Numbered from the stretch's first letter, positions 1 through 7,421 are shown. The stretch is 9,585 nucleotides of DNA from CAZDBA01 sp964503615 (GCA_964503615.1 CAZDBA010000179.1:1-9585), one strand, 5' to 3'. Numbers and translations: made by a program. Notes: generated by a model not told the origin, from the sequence alone.

Positions 1-758
1 ACGACGTCTTCGACTTCTTCGTCAAGTTCGACGGTGTAATCAATGTCGTAGCGAAAGTCATGAGTGGCGACGATCTCAAGGCCCTGAATCTTGTCGATCA
101 AGTTGGTGAATTGCTTGGCGGAATAGGTTCGAAAACGAATGACGTTCTCCATCTGTTTCGTTTCGGTCGGCGTGTAAACGCTGAACCGCATGCCGTAGTC
201 TTCGTATCGTTTGCCAAGATTTCGATCGACCAGCCACATGCTACTGTTGACGGTTAGGTGCCCGCGGGAAGCGGACCATGATTCCTGATCGCAAGTTTCG
301 CCTTTGAGTGGCGAAAGGTGCAAACCCAAAACGTAGATGCCGCCAACGCTCATCGCGTCTCGCATCGCATTGAAGTGCGCGACCGCTTGCTTTTCTGTGC
401 CCAGATGGCGAAAGCTGTTAACCATATTGAACGCAGCATCGCACGACGTTGGGAGTTGAAAATCACACATGTCTGCAACAAATGCGGTTTCGGGCAAACC
501 ATGCCGTTTGAATCTGCGATTACAGAAGTCGATCGACTTTTCGTTCAAGTCCAATCCGGAGATCGCATAGTCCGCCTTGCCAAAGCGATAGAGAATTCGT
601 CCCGTCCCACAAGCAGGCTCGAATACGTGCTGCACATCGACATCTGGGTACCGATCGATACACTTGCCGAGGAAATTATATTCCGCTTTCCAATCTGAGC
701 CATAAACCAGATCGTAATATTTCGGATAGTCGTAAATCGAAGGAAGAGTGTCAGTCAC
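1..758 (-). CDS. Class I SAM-dependent methyltransferase, C-terminus cut by the window edge
   Basis: Reading the minus strand from the GTG at 758 gives 252 uninterrupted codons that run off the left edge, so the C-terminus is missing. Seen: N-terminal YPKYYDLVYG (residues 11-20), the tyrosine-rich opening typical of small-molecule methyltransferases; motif I EPACGTGR (47-54), the glycine-rich SAM-binding loop; an acidic motif II, GLDLN (68-72); motif III ADMCDF (95-100); and NMVNSFRHL (111-119), the usual post-loop segment. Family knowledge: this is the Rossmann-fold methyltransferase superfamily; the methyl acceptor cannot be told from sequence. No ATG lies between the kinase stop and this frame's conserved region, so a GTG start is chosen; two TTG codons further upstream (about residues -4 and -20) are alternatives, and no Shine-Dalgarno decides between them. 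It lies 81 bp downstream of the kinase gene with no terminator visible between, so co-transcription is likely. It is probably cytoplasmic, as no signal peptide is seen. Confidence 0.85.
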   Translation of the reverse strand, partial: MTDTLPSIYDYPKYYDLVYGSDWKAEYNFLGKCIDRYPDVDVQHVFEPACGTGRILYRFGKADYAISGLDLNEKSIDFCNRRFKRHGLPETAFVADMCDFQLPTSCDAAFNMVNSFRHLGTEKQAVAHFNAMRDAMSVGGIYVLGLHLSPLKGETCDQESWSASRGHLTVNSSMWLVDRNLGKRYEDYGMRFSVYTPTETKQMENVIRFRTYSAKQFTNLIDKIQGLEIVATHDFRYDIDYTVELDEEVEDV

Positions 759-839
759 GTTGCGCCACAATAAGGAGTCGGCAAACCAAAGACTGTAACA
801 ACAAGTGTTGAATTGGTCCAACGGCGCTTGCTGGATTGC

Positions 840-2339
840 TTAGCTGACTTGGGCGTCTGTGTCGGTCAGCATTGTCAAAATCATCTGACGAACTTGTTTG
901 AACTTAAGCGGAGCGGAGAGACAAACTCGTCGTTCGCCGAGCACGGCCTTGGTCTCGTATTTATCCTGGCCGTCTGCCAACAGCAACATGGCAGGCAAAG
1001 CTGAGGGGTATCCATCATCTGCCAAAGTGTTGAACGCGATTAATCCCTTTGAGCCAAGTCCCTTGCAGCATACGAGTACGATATCGGCTGGCAGGTCTTC
1101 GGCAGGATCCAGATTGTGAAAGCGGCGAATCGCAGTGTCTGGATTGCTCATGATGAGAACCCGGTAGCCCAATTCTTTTAGCTTGGACCGCAACCGATCC
1201 TGCATTTTGATATCTGATTCGATCAGCATCACCGTCCGGCCTTTACCCTCTTCCTGCTTGCTCACCATACTGGCATATTCTTCGGCGTGTTTCTTTGCCA
1301 GTTTCTCGTCGTAAACCTGGGTATCACCTTTCTCGATCGCGTCCATGACACGCTTGATTTCGTTGGCGGCTTGCTTGGGAGTTTGGATCCTTTTGTCTGG
1401 ACGCAGCTCCATCAAACGGCTAACCAAAATCACAACCCGATGGGGTAGGTCGCTGATGTGTGAGGTCAACGGTTTAATCTCTTTGAAGCGGGCAGGTGAC
1501 ATGCGCTGGATTCTTTCCCGCGTTTCCAACATGGCAGACTCGCCGGCGATCATGTGATATAGCATGCAACCCAGGAAATAGATGTCACTGCGCTCGTCGT
1601 TTCGTTTTACGTTGGTAATTTTTTCGAGAGCCGCATAGTCAACACTTCGTGAGGTCGTGTCTTCGTTGGCATCGCCGGTATTGATCGCAGCCAATCCAAA
1701 GTCAGCTAATTTCGCCTGGCCGTTACTTGCCAAAAGTACATTGGAAAGTTTCATATCACGGTGAGTGATTCCGCGCGCCTTTGCGTGTTCCAATCCACTG
1801 GCCAAGTCGTGAGCGATTCGCAATGCGATCTTCAGATCCAGTTGACGGTGGGTTTTGACATAGTCCCGAAGGTTTTGACCTTCGATAAAGTCCATCACCA
1901 TGTAACTGCGACCGCGATAGGTGTCGACTTCGTGAATGGGAATGATGTTGGGATGACGCAGGGGCATTACGGTTCGAGCTTCGCGAATAAAGTCTTCGAC
2001 TTTTTCCGGATCGTCAGCGTACCGGTTACGTAGCACCTTGATCGCTTTGACTTCGCCTGTTTCGGTGTGCACACAACGATAAACTCGAGCAAACGTTCCT
2101 GCTCCAATCAGATACAGCACTTTCCAATCGCCATAGAAGTAGCCACGTTTTTGACCCTCGATCAAGCGAGTGATTTGGAAATTGGTGAGCTTTTCCAGAG
2201 AAACCAGTTCTCGTTTGAAATCTTCGAGTTGGGCCGTCTCTCCCCCCACATTCATAATGAGGGTCGTAATCTCTTTTTGACTCATCAATCCCGACTCAAG
2301 GATCCGAGCAGCAAGTTTTTCGGCTGAGATGTCGCTCAT
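840..2339 (-). CDS. Hanks-type Ser/Thr protein kinase with C-terminal degenerate receiver-like domain
   Basis: A 499-aa protein. Residues 1-70 are a helical N-terminal region of the kind that precedes many planctomycete kinases. The kinase domain spans about 72-335: glycine loop GAGTFARV (79-86), ATP-anchoring Lys101 in KAIKVL, helix-C Glu120, catalytic loop HRDMKLSN (193-200; Asp195, Lys197, Asn200), Mg-binding DFG (213-215), subdomain IX Asp252 and Arg317 in RPDKR. All catalytic residues are present, so it should be active. The APE motif reads ALE (237-239) in DYAALEK. Residues 338-365 are a charged linker. About 368-495 read as a CheY-like fold, but the phosphoacceptor position is Cys424, the usual Thr is Leu454 and the usual Lys is Ala476; only Glu374 and Asp376 remain in the acidic area. 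No transmembrane helix or signal peptide is seen, so it is probably cytoplasmic. The ATG is preceded by no clear Shine-Dalgarno. The methyltransferase follows on the same strand. The kinase call is firm; the receiver-like call is inference from pattern. Confidence 0.93.
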   Translation of the reverse strand: MSDISAEKLAARILESGLMSQKEITTLIMNVGGETAQLEDFKRELVSLEKLTNFQITRLIEGQKRGYFYGDWKVLYLIGAGTFARVYRCVHTETGEVKAIKVLRNRYADDPEKVEDFIREARTVMPLRHPNIIPIHEVDTYRGRSYMVMDFIEGQNLRDYVKTHRQLDLKIALRIAHDLASGLEHAKARGITHRDMKLSNVLLASNGQAKLADFGLAAINTGDANEDTTSRSVDYAALEKITNVKRNDERSDIYFLGCMLYHMIAGESAMLETRERIQRMSPARFKEIKPLTSHISDLPHRVVILVSRLMELRPDKRIQTPKQAANEIKRVMDAIEKGDTQVYDEKLAKKHAEEYASMVSKQEEGKGRTVMLIESDIKMQDRLRSKLKELGYRVLIMSNPDTAIRRFHNLDPAEDLPADIVLVCCKGLGSKGLIAFNTLADDGYPSALPAMLLLADGQDKYETKAVLGERRVCLSAPLKFKQVRQMILTMLTDTDAQVS

Positions 2340-2440
2340 GAATCGAGGTTGAAAAGGATTACGTGTACGAGGAAGGACGTTCGGATGAGAACATACCGGA
2401 GGGGTTTAACCCGCAAATGGGGAGAAAGTGACTATAAAAT

Positions 2441-2469
2441 ATGGTATTTCATCATAATTGCTGAATCAA
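2441..2469 (-). promoter_or_regulatory. Weak sigma70-like promoter candidate upstream of the kinase
   Basis: On the minus strand TTGATT (2469-2464) and TACCAT (2446-2441) are separated by 17 bp in an AT-rich stretch about 100 bp upstream of the kinase ATG. The spacing is ideal but the -10 matches only 4 of 6 consensus positions. A separate kinase promoter is expected because the preceding minus-strand gene ends in a strong terminator. The rest of the gap between the kinase start and the small gene shows no ORF. Confidence 0.25.
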
Positions 2470-2523
2470 CTTTGGTTAGAGAGTGTTCGACGCAAAAGTA
2501 GGGATATTTACGACAATACATAT

Positions 2524-2550
2524 AAAAAAGGCCGCCCAGAAGGGCGGCCT
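2524..2550 (-). terminator. Rho-independent terminator of the small helical-protein gene
   Basis: A perfect 9-bp GC-rich stem (2529-2537 with 2542-2550, AGGCCGCCC and GGGCGGCCT) closes a 4-nt loop. On the minus strand it is followed directly by a run of U residues (the A-tract at 2524-2529 on the plus strand). It sits about 87 bp beyond the stop of the minus-strand gene ending at 2637, and isolates that gene from the kinase downstream. Confidence 0.9.
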
Positions 2551-2636
2551 GGCAGGGAGATGAATTTTATTGCTCCACCTAAGGGATAAATTTAGAAAGC
2601 AGAGGAGGGCCTTGTGGGATGGAAATGGTGTGGTTT

Positions 2637-2921
2637 TTACTCTTCTTCGAGAGCTGATTTGTAGGCATCACGCTCACGACGAGTTGCTTCGACATCAAAC
2701 ATCAAATATTTCATGTCTAAACGCAGCTGGCTGAGTGCTTCCTGAATCAAGTTCAGGATACGTCGACGGCGTTTCGTGTATTCAACGACTCGATCAAGTG
2801 TTGGCTTGATCTGGCTGCGATGTTCTTCAGGTAGCTGGTCGATCTGCTCCATCAAAACAGTAAGGTCGACAGGAAGGGGAGTTGATTTGGTGCTCAGTTT
2901 GTTTTGCATCTGTTTAGCCAT
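2637..2921 (-). CDS. Small basic helical protein of unknown function
   Basis: A 94-aa protein from the ATG at 2921. An in-frame TTG at 2993 would add 24 residues, but neither start has a clear Shine-Dalgarno and the extension adds no recognisable motif, so the ATG is preferred. I do not recognise the family. Seen: a polar N-terminus (1-15); then PLPVDLTVLMEQIDQLPEEH (15-34), which reads as a helix ending in a turn; a basic cluster KRRRR (50-54); and a long amphipathic, charged helix (55-92), probably coiled-coil, ending in three Glu. There is no signal peptide, membrane segment or cysteine pair. A cytoplasmic, oligomeric or nucleic-acid-contacting protein would fit the basic patch, but this is speculation. 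It is a single-gene unit: divergent from the large secreted-protein gene and closed by its own terminator. Confidence 0.7.
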   Translation of the reverse strand: MAKQMQNKLSTKSTPLPVDLTVLMEQIDQLPEEHRSQIKPTLDRVVEYTKRRRRILNLIQEALSQLRLDMKYLMFDVEATRRERDAYKSALEEE

Positions 2922-3089
2922 TTTCAGGTGTCGTTCGTTTTCGTTGACACCCCTAAATGCATTCCCAATGCCAAACTGGACTTGATGGGCCAAAAGTTAT
3001 CGCAAACCCCACGCTAGCAGGGAAATTTGAATTTTTCGCTGTTAGTAAGAAAAAGTCCGATGTGGTTTCTTGTCAACAAAGTGATCTGG

Positions 3090-3114
3090 TTTTAGCCAGT
3101 GAGGGTTGCTAAAA
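3090..3114. repeat. Inverted repeat in the divergent intergenic region
   Basis: TTTTAGC (3090-3096) and GCTAAAA (3108-3114) form a perfect 7-bp inverted repeat around 11 nt. It lies between the divergent starts at 2921 and 3215. No U-tract follows on either strand, so it is not a classic terminator; an operator or a chance repeat are both possible. Confidence 0.3.
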
Positions 3115-3177
3115 GCCCTTGTTAAATCGCAGTCTTTCCGAGGATCTTGCGTGTTTTCTGTGTGAGAACCAGTAAGC

Positions 3178-3191
3178 GATATCTGGATATC
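3178..3191. promoter_or_regulatory. Paired GATATC palindromes just upstream of the secreted-protein start
   Basis: Two copies of the 6-bp palindrome GATATC (3178-3183 and 3186-3191) are separated by TG, and end 23 bp before the ATG at 3215. The arrangement could be an operator or part of the leader, or could be chance; nothing else supports a role. Confidence 0.2.
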
Positions 3192-3214
3192 ACCCTTTGT
3201 TGCTGAAACTAAAC

Positions 3215-5893
3215 ATGTTGTCCAAAATCAACATCTTAATCCTGTCAATCTGTGTGTGTATCTTTGCGCCGAAGGTGTTGACGGCACAGCACCGTGAAAC
3301 GTTCGACGAAGAAGAACCTACTTGGGAGTTGCGAGAGTCAGACGTGACGATCTCCAAGCAGAGTTGGGCACAAGAGCGACTCAAAAACGAAGACGGCTCT
3401 GGGCGATACGAGAATTTCCGATTCCGATCCAGCCTTGGTACCCGCACGTTGGTATCTTTGCCCGTTCCCAAGTCGTTTGTAATCTCTGAATTGACGCCCA
3501 GCATACGTGTCAAAGCCAACAGGCCGGGCGTGCAATTGATGGTTCGAGTCGTTCTGCCCGAAACCCCCGACGAAGAAGATCCTGCCAAGCCGATGACAAC
3601 CTTGGTCAAAGGTCCCCTCACGACCGAAGCTGACATGTGGCAGCGAATCTCTTTCGGCGGTGACAAATTGGATATGAAGAAACTTTTGGACCGCCATGTT
3701 TGGTTGTTACGAAAGAAGTATGGTTCACACGTCGATGCGCGGAATGCTTACATCGACTTAGTCGTACTGAACATCTACACCGGAGCTGGATGGAACCACG
3801 TTTCTGTCGACGAGTTTCATATGAGTGGGCTGGTGTCTGCTGACAATGTGAAAACGGCTTCCGAAAAAGCGATCTATGATCCCGCCATTCAGCAGGTGGG
3901 GTTCCAACAGGCGGTTGGTCTTTCCAGTTCACATGTGCGACGAACTGGGACCGTGATCGAAGTAAACAAAAAGCCGTTTTTCGCCCGCGTGATTCAATAC
4001 AATGGCGAGCCATTTGAACTGCTTCGCTCGCTGGGCTTTAACACGATCGAATTGCAAGCAACCGCCACACGGGAACAGCTGGTTGCCGCTAAAGAAAACG
4101 ATATGTGGCTGGTTTGCCCGCCTCCTCCCTCGGTTGGCTTGACCAAAATCACAACCGAATACGATCGAGTATTGAGCTGGTCAGTAGGGCAGAATTTAAG
4201 TGTGCGAGAACTGAGCTCAATTCGAGAGACGATTCGAGAGATCCGCGAGTCCGATATTCGCACGGGACGACCGATCGTCGCCAATATGGTTAGCGGTTGG
4301 TCACAGGCATCTGACGTCGTTGATATTTTGAGCGTTGGGCTCAAACCGTACGGAACCAGTTTTCCGCTCAGTCAGTACAGTGATTGGATTTCCAATTTTA
4401 CTCGCGTGAGCAAACACAATCATCCAGTCTGGGGTGATGTGCAGACCGAAATTTCTCGCGGAAGCGCCGAGCAAGTCTCGGCAATGGTAGGCGTGTCACG
4501 GCCGACCCCGATCGAACCGGAGCAAATCAAGATGATGGCTTACGAGGTGATCGCCAGTGGAGCGCGGGGGATACGCTTTCAGTCGCGCAGCCGTTTGGAT
4601 GCCACCGATCCCAGTTCCCGTTTGCGGGCCACAACGCTTCGTTGGCTGAATCGCCATCTGGAACAGATCGAGCCTTGGGTAGCGGGCGGAGTATTTATCC
4701 GAAATCGCAATCGAACTCAAAACAATGTTTCAGTGACTCCGATTCGAACTGCTCGCTCTCAACTGATGTTGATCCAGCGATTGACGGGCCAAGAACAACA
4801 TTACGCCGGTGATCCCGCTCCGACAGAAATCGTATTCGACAACGAGGGGGCTGCCAAAACGGATCGAGCCTACGAGTTGACCGACCATGGACTATTGCCT
4901 CTTTCAGAACAAAGAGACCATACCGGTTCGCAAATCAGCGTGAAAAACTGTTACTACACTGCTGCGGTGGTTCTGACACAGGATCCAACAGTTGTCTCTC
5001 GATTGAATCAAAGCTACCAACAGCCGGGGCAAACGTTTGTCCAGTCAAAGCTGGAATTGGCTCAACACTGGTTGGCCATTACTCAGTTGATTAATGAACA
5101 AGTCAATCAGCTGGAGATCTCAGTACCGATCGCAAGTGGAGCACTTCAAGAGGCAAGTGATGCGCTACGAAAGGCAGAATCGCTGATCAATTCGGCCAGT
5201 CCCGATTCCGGATCACGATTCGTCAATTTGGCTCAACAACGGCTCGCCGTAGCCCGCAGAGAGTTGTTGAATATGCCATTGCAACAGTTTAAGTCCAACG
5301 TTCCGACTCCCTTGTTGATGCATGTCAGCATGGTGCCCCTGCACTGGCAAATCTCGCGTGAGTTGACAACAGAGAATTGGCGACCCAATTCATTGCCAGC
5401 TGGTGACTTTGAAAATCTGGAACACATGCTGAACAATCGCTGGGAGAATCGCAAAGTTCAAACTCAAGGTTTGCAAACCAAAGTCGAATTGAGCAAAGCC
5501 GCTGCAGTCGCAGGTGAGTACGGATTAAAGATGTCGATAACCGGTCGACCTGATTCGGACACGATCGAGACAACACCGCTCTGGATTGCTACTGGGCCGG
5601 TTGCGGTTAAACCTGGCAACTTGGTTCGAATTCATGGATGGGTTCGAATCGATCGGCCGATTACTCACGGACGAAATGGCTTGCTGATCACCGACTCGTT
5701 GGGCGGCGAGGATCTTGCTGAACGAATTGATGGTACTGAAGGCTGGCAAGAGTTCGCACTTTATCGAGCAGCAACCCGGAACTCTAAGGTCAGTGTCAAA
5801 TTTGAACTGACAGGCGTCGGCGAAGTCTTGCTGGACGAAGTTACCATCCGCACGATTCCACTGGCGCCAGGTCCTCGACAGGCACAACGTTAG
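3215..5893 (+). CDS. Large secreted multidomain protein with possible TIM-barrel core and terminal beta-sandwich domains
   Basis: An 892-aa protein. The ATG at 3215 is chosen over an in-frame TTG at 3197 because it starts a normal signal peptide: MLSK, a hydrophobic core (residues 6-18), then a likely cut after LTA (22-24). About 30-205 looks beta-rich and ends in VSVDEFHMSGLV (197-208), the kind of closing strand seen in carbohydrate-binding-like jelly rolls. About 246-490 alternates strands and helices: PFFARVIQYNGEPFELL then LGFNTIEL (273-280), DVVDILSVG (367-375), and GARGIRFQ (449-456) before a helix and PWVAGG. This resembles a glycosidase-type TIM barrel, but I cannot place catalytic acids. 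About 605-690 is helical. About 730-882 begins GDFEN (730-734) and ends VLLDEVTIRTI, again carbohydrate-binding-module-like. No anchor or membrane helix is seen at the C-terminus. A polysaccharide-related periplasmic or surface role is inference only. No Shine-Dalgarno is visible. Confidence 0.85.
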   Translation: MLSKINILILSICVCIFAPKVLTAQHRETFDEEEPTWELRESDVTISKQSWAQERLKNEDGSGRYENFRFRSSLGTRTLVSLPVPKSFVISELTPSIRVKANRPGVQLMVRVVLPETPDEEDPAKPMTTLVKGPLTTEADMWQRISFGGDKLDMKKLLDRHVWLLRKKYGSHVDARNAYIDLVVLNIYTGAGWNHVSVDEFHMSGLVSADNVKTASEKAIYDPAIQQVGFQQAVGLSSSHVRRTGTVIEVNKKPFFARVIQYNGEPFELLRSLGFNTIELQATATREQLVAAKENDMWLVCPPPPSVGLTKITTEYDRVLSWSVGQNLSVRELSSIRETIREIRESDIRTGRPIVANMVSGWSQASDVVDILSVGLKPYGTSFPLSQYSDWISNFTRVSKHNHPVWGDVQTEISRGSAEQVSAMVGVSRPTPIEPEQIKMMAYEVIASGARGIRFQSRSRLDATDPSSRLRATTLRWLNRHLEQIEPWVAGGVFIRNRNRTQNNVSVTPIRTARSQLMLIQRLTGQEQHYAGDPAPTEIVFDNEGAAKTDRAYELTDHGLLPLSEQRDHTGSQISVKNCYYTAAVVLTQDPTVVSRLNQSYQQPGQTFVQSKLELAQHWLAITQLINEQVNQLEISVPIASGALQEASDALRKAESLINSASPDSGSRFVNLAQQRLAVARRELLNMPLQQFKSNVPTPLLMHVSMVPLHWQISRELTTENWRPNSLPAGDFENLEHMLNNRWENRKVQTQGLQTKVELSKAAAVAGEYGLKMSITGRPDSDTIETTPLWIATGPVAVKPGNLVRIHGWVRIDRPITHGRNGLLITDSLGGEDLAERIDGTEGWQEFALYRAATRNSKVSVKFELTGVGEVLLDEVTIRTIPLAPGPRQAQR

Positions 5894-5927
5894 AAATCAA
5901 AAGCAAGCGTTAGAAATCAAAAGCAAG
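5888..5927 (+). repeat. Exact 20-bp tandem duplication spanning a stop codon
   Basis: The unit CGTTAGAAATCAAAAGCAAG occurs twice head to tail (5888-5907 and 5908-5927) with no mismatch. The first copy contains the last sense codon (CGT) and the TAG stop of the large secreted-protein gene; the second is noncoding. It lies directly before the terminator hairpin. Confidence 0.95.
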
Positions 5928-5931
5928 AAAC

Positions 5932-5963
5932 AAAAAAGGAGCTTCGAAAATCGAGGCTCCTTT
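5932..5963 (-). terminator. Terminator of rplX, probably bidirectional
   Basis: A 13-bp stem (5935-5947 with 5951-5963, one T-G wobble) has a 3-nt loop. On the minus strand the stem runs into six U residues (A-tract at 5932-5937), a good intrinsic terminator about 44 bp past the rplX stop. On the plus strand the same hairpin lies about 40 bp past the stop of the secreted-protein gene but has only three U residues, so it is weaker there. The two genes converge on it. Confidence 0.88.
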
Positions 5964-6006
5964 GTGGATCAAATAAGGGCGATTTCAACTGCGCCTTGGC
6001 TCAACC

Positions 6007-6351
6007 TTAGTTGACGTATTTTTCATTGGGGCTGGAGAGTGTATCCAGAGTCACGCCACTGGCTTTTGCAAACCGCTCTTTTGAGCCGTCTTTTGCGTAG
6101 CGGTAACCAATGCGTGTTGGTTTGTTTGTCTTGGGGCAGACAACCATGATGTTCGAAATGTGCATGGGCATCTCTTTCTGCAAGCGACCACCTTGTGGGT
6201 TACGCTGGCTAGGACGCACATGCTTATAGACCTTGTTGGCACCTTCGACAACAACGCGGTTTTTCTTTTTATCAAGTGACAACACTTTGCCTACGACCCC
6301 ATTGTCGCGACCAGCGATGACTTTAACGGTATCACCTACGTGAATTTTCAT
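6007..6351 (-). CDS. rplX: 50S ribosomal protein L24
   Basis: A 114-aa protein, slightly longer than the roughly 104 aa of the E. coli protein. The N-terminal KOW motif is clear: HVGDTVKVIAGRDNGVVGKV (residues 4-23). It is followed by the conserved stretch VVVEGANKVYKHVRPSQ (33-49) and the MPMHISNIMVVCP segment (61-73), then a short basic C-terminus. Family knowledge: L24 binds the 5' region of 23S rRNA and initiates assembly of the large subunit. The ATG is supported by AGGAG (6358-6362) with 6-nt spacing, one of the few good ribosome-binding sites here, and by an upstream promoter. In most bacteria rplX lies in the spc operon between rplN and rplE; here the neighbours are a secreted protein and a LolA-like protein, and the gene has its own promoter and terminator. 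Confidence 0.97.
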   Translation of the reverse strand: MKIHVGDTVKVIAGRDNGVVGKVLSLDKKKNRVVVEGANKVYKHVRPSQRNPQGGRLQKEMPMHISNIMVVCPKTNKPTRIGYRYAKDGSKERFAKASGVTLDTLSSPNEKYVN

Positions 6352-6357
6352 TTTTTT

Positions 6358-6405
6358 CTCCTATGGCGAACCGCGAAATATCTTCAAATCGGGGCAAATT
6401 GTCAA
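6358..6405 (-). promoter_or_regulatory. rplX promoter and ribosome-binding site
   Basis: On the minus strand a perfect -35 TTGACA (6405-6400) is followed after exactly 17 bp by GATATT (6382-6377), 4 of 6 to the -10 consensus. Transcription would begin near 6370, leaving a leader of about 20 nt that holds AGGAG (6362-6358), six A residues and the ATG. The leader is too short for a classic autoregulatory ribosomal-protein structure. Confidence 0.75.
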
Positions 6406-6574
6406 GTCCTAACGTGAAAGACGTCAAAATAATCCAGCGGGACCAGAACAGCTTTTATTCCATTGGATCGGTCGAAAGCGAGCCGGTTCCCAAGCGAATT
6501 TAGGGAAATTTTGGCACGCCGATCCCGAAATCGTTACAACTGAATACGGATTGGTGAAATTAGATGATTGGTTT

Positions 6575-6578
6575 GGAG
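6575..6578 (+). promoter_or_regulatory. Shine-Dalgarno GGAG that selects the ATG at 6585
   Basis: GGAG lies 6 nt before the ATG at 6585, whereas the earlier in-frame ATG at 6564 has no such site. The later start also removes an acidic segment (MIGLEPE) that would be unusual at the front of a signal peptide. Confidence 0.6.
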
Positions 6579-6584
6579 CCCGAA

Positions 6585-7421
6585 ATGAACTCAATGCCCA
6601 CAGTTTCGAGAATCGATATCGGTATCTGCATTTTACTCGGTGTTCTCTTATGGCTGCCTGGCCAAGCAGACGCTTGGCCGTTTCAGGAGGATCTGCCCGC
6701 CGCCAAGGAGGTCTTGGACGACTACATTCAAGCCAAGGGCGGTGCCGAGAACCATCGCCAAATCCAAACTATCGTTTCTCGCGGCACCATCGCGATCCCC
6801 CAATCCAACATGCGAGGAACACTTGAGATTTATCAAATGGCTCCCAACAAGATGTTCATGGAGATGAATTTCGAAGGGCAAGGCAAATCGGTCTCGGTGT
6901 TCAATGGCAAGCACGGTTGGGTCAAGCAAACGAACGTTGGTCAGGACGGCCAACTGGAAGAGCCCACCTATACGATGCTGAGCGGTGAGAGATTGGCACA
7001 ATTCAAAGTCCAATCGAACCTCAATCTTTACATGGAGGTTCTGGAAATCTTTGATTCGGTAACGTGTACGGGTGTAGAAGAGTTCAATGGCGAAGCGTGT
7101 TATGAGTTGGTGGCCGAATCCCCAAACATCCCAACGATCAAAGCCTATTTTTCCAAAGAGTCAAAACTGCTGGTCGGCAGCCAGAACCCAAGGGCACAGG
7201 AAAATGGTCAACAGGAGGTTGAGCAACAGCAAGTCGTTTCCAGGCTTTCCCGCTATCGAGCTGTGGGTGAGATCAAGATGAGCCACAAGGCGGTTTCCGT
7301 TTTTGATGGGCTTACACAGATCATCGTGATGAAAGAGATTCAACTCGATGCCGAAATACCTGCTGACATTTTTGACCTTCCTACCGAGCTGGAAGCGGCT
7401 GCTGCCAAGCTCGACAATTAG
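6585..7421 (+). CDS. Exported LolA-like (outer-membrane lipoprotein-sorting-type) protein
   Basis: A 278-aa protein from the preferred start; a longer form of 285 aa from 6564 is possible. Residues 1-31 are a signal peptide: one Arg, then the hydrophobic IDIGICILLGVLLWLP, with a likely cut after QADA. There is no lipobox cysteine at the cut. The mature part follows a pattern I know from LolA/LppX-like proteins of acidobacteria and planctomycetes: VLDDYIQAKGG near the N-terminus, GTIAIPQSNMRGTLEIYQ, MAPNKMFMEM, a FNGKHGWV strand-turn, the FNGEACYELV strand, IKAYFSKESKLLVG, and a final EIPADIFDLP. Family knowledge: this is an open beta-barrel-like half-shell that can hold a lipid chain. A role in lipid or lipoprotein handling in the periplasm is inference. 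A Q-rich insert (about 196-211) separates two strands. It stands alone, divergent from rplX. Confidence 0.82.
   Translation: MNSMPTVSRIDIGICILLGVLLWLPGQADAWPFQEDLPAAKEVLDDYIQAKGGAENHRQIQTIVSRGTIAIPQSNMRGTLEIYQMAPNKMFMEMNFEGQGKSVSVFNGKHGWVKQTNVGQDGQLEEPTYTMLSGERLAQFKVQSNLNLYMEVLEIFDSVTCTGVEEFNGEACYELVAESPNIPTIKAYFSKESKLLVGSQNPRAQENGQQEVEQQQVVSRLSRYRAVGEIKMSHKAVSVFDGLTQIIVMKEIQLDAEIPADIFDLPTELEAAAAKLDN

Noticed and set aside
60..698. Plus-strand ORFs of 65 and 126 codons opposite the methyltransferase
   Set aside because: They lie antisense to a frame with clear methyltransferase motifs and show no domain pattern of their own.
2402..2412. GGGTT-T-AACCC short inverted repeat upstream of the kinase
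   Set aside because: The arms are only 5 bp and nothing else marks it as a site.
3070..3098. TTGTCA with a TAGCCA box 17 bp later as a promoter for the secreted-protein gene
   Set aside because: The -35 is good but the -10 is poor, so I do not annotate it as a promoter.
3190..4344. Several minus-strand ORFs of 116-158 codons opposite the large secreted-protein gene
   Set aside because: They overlap each other, lack recognisable domains and lie opposite a continuous reading frame that starts with a signal peptide.
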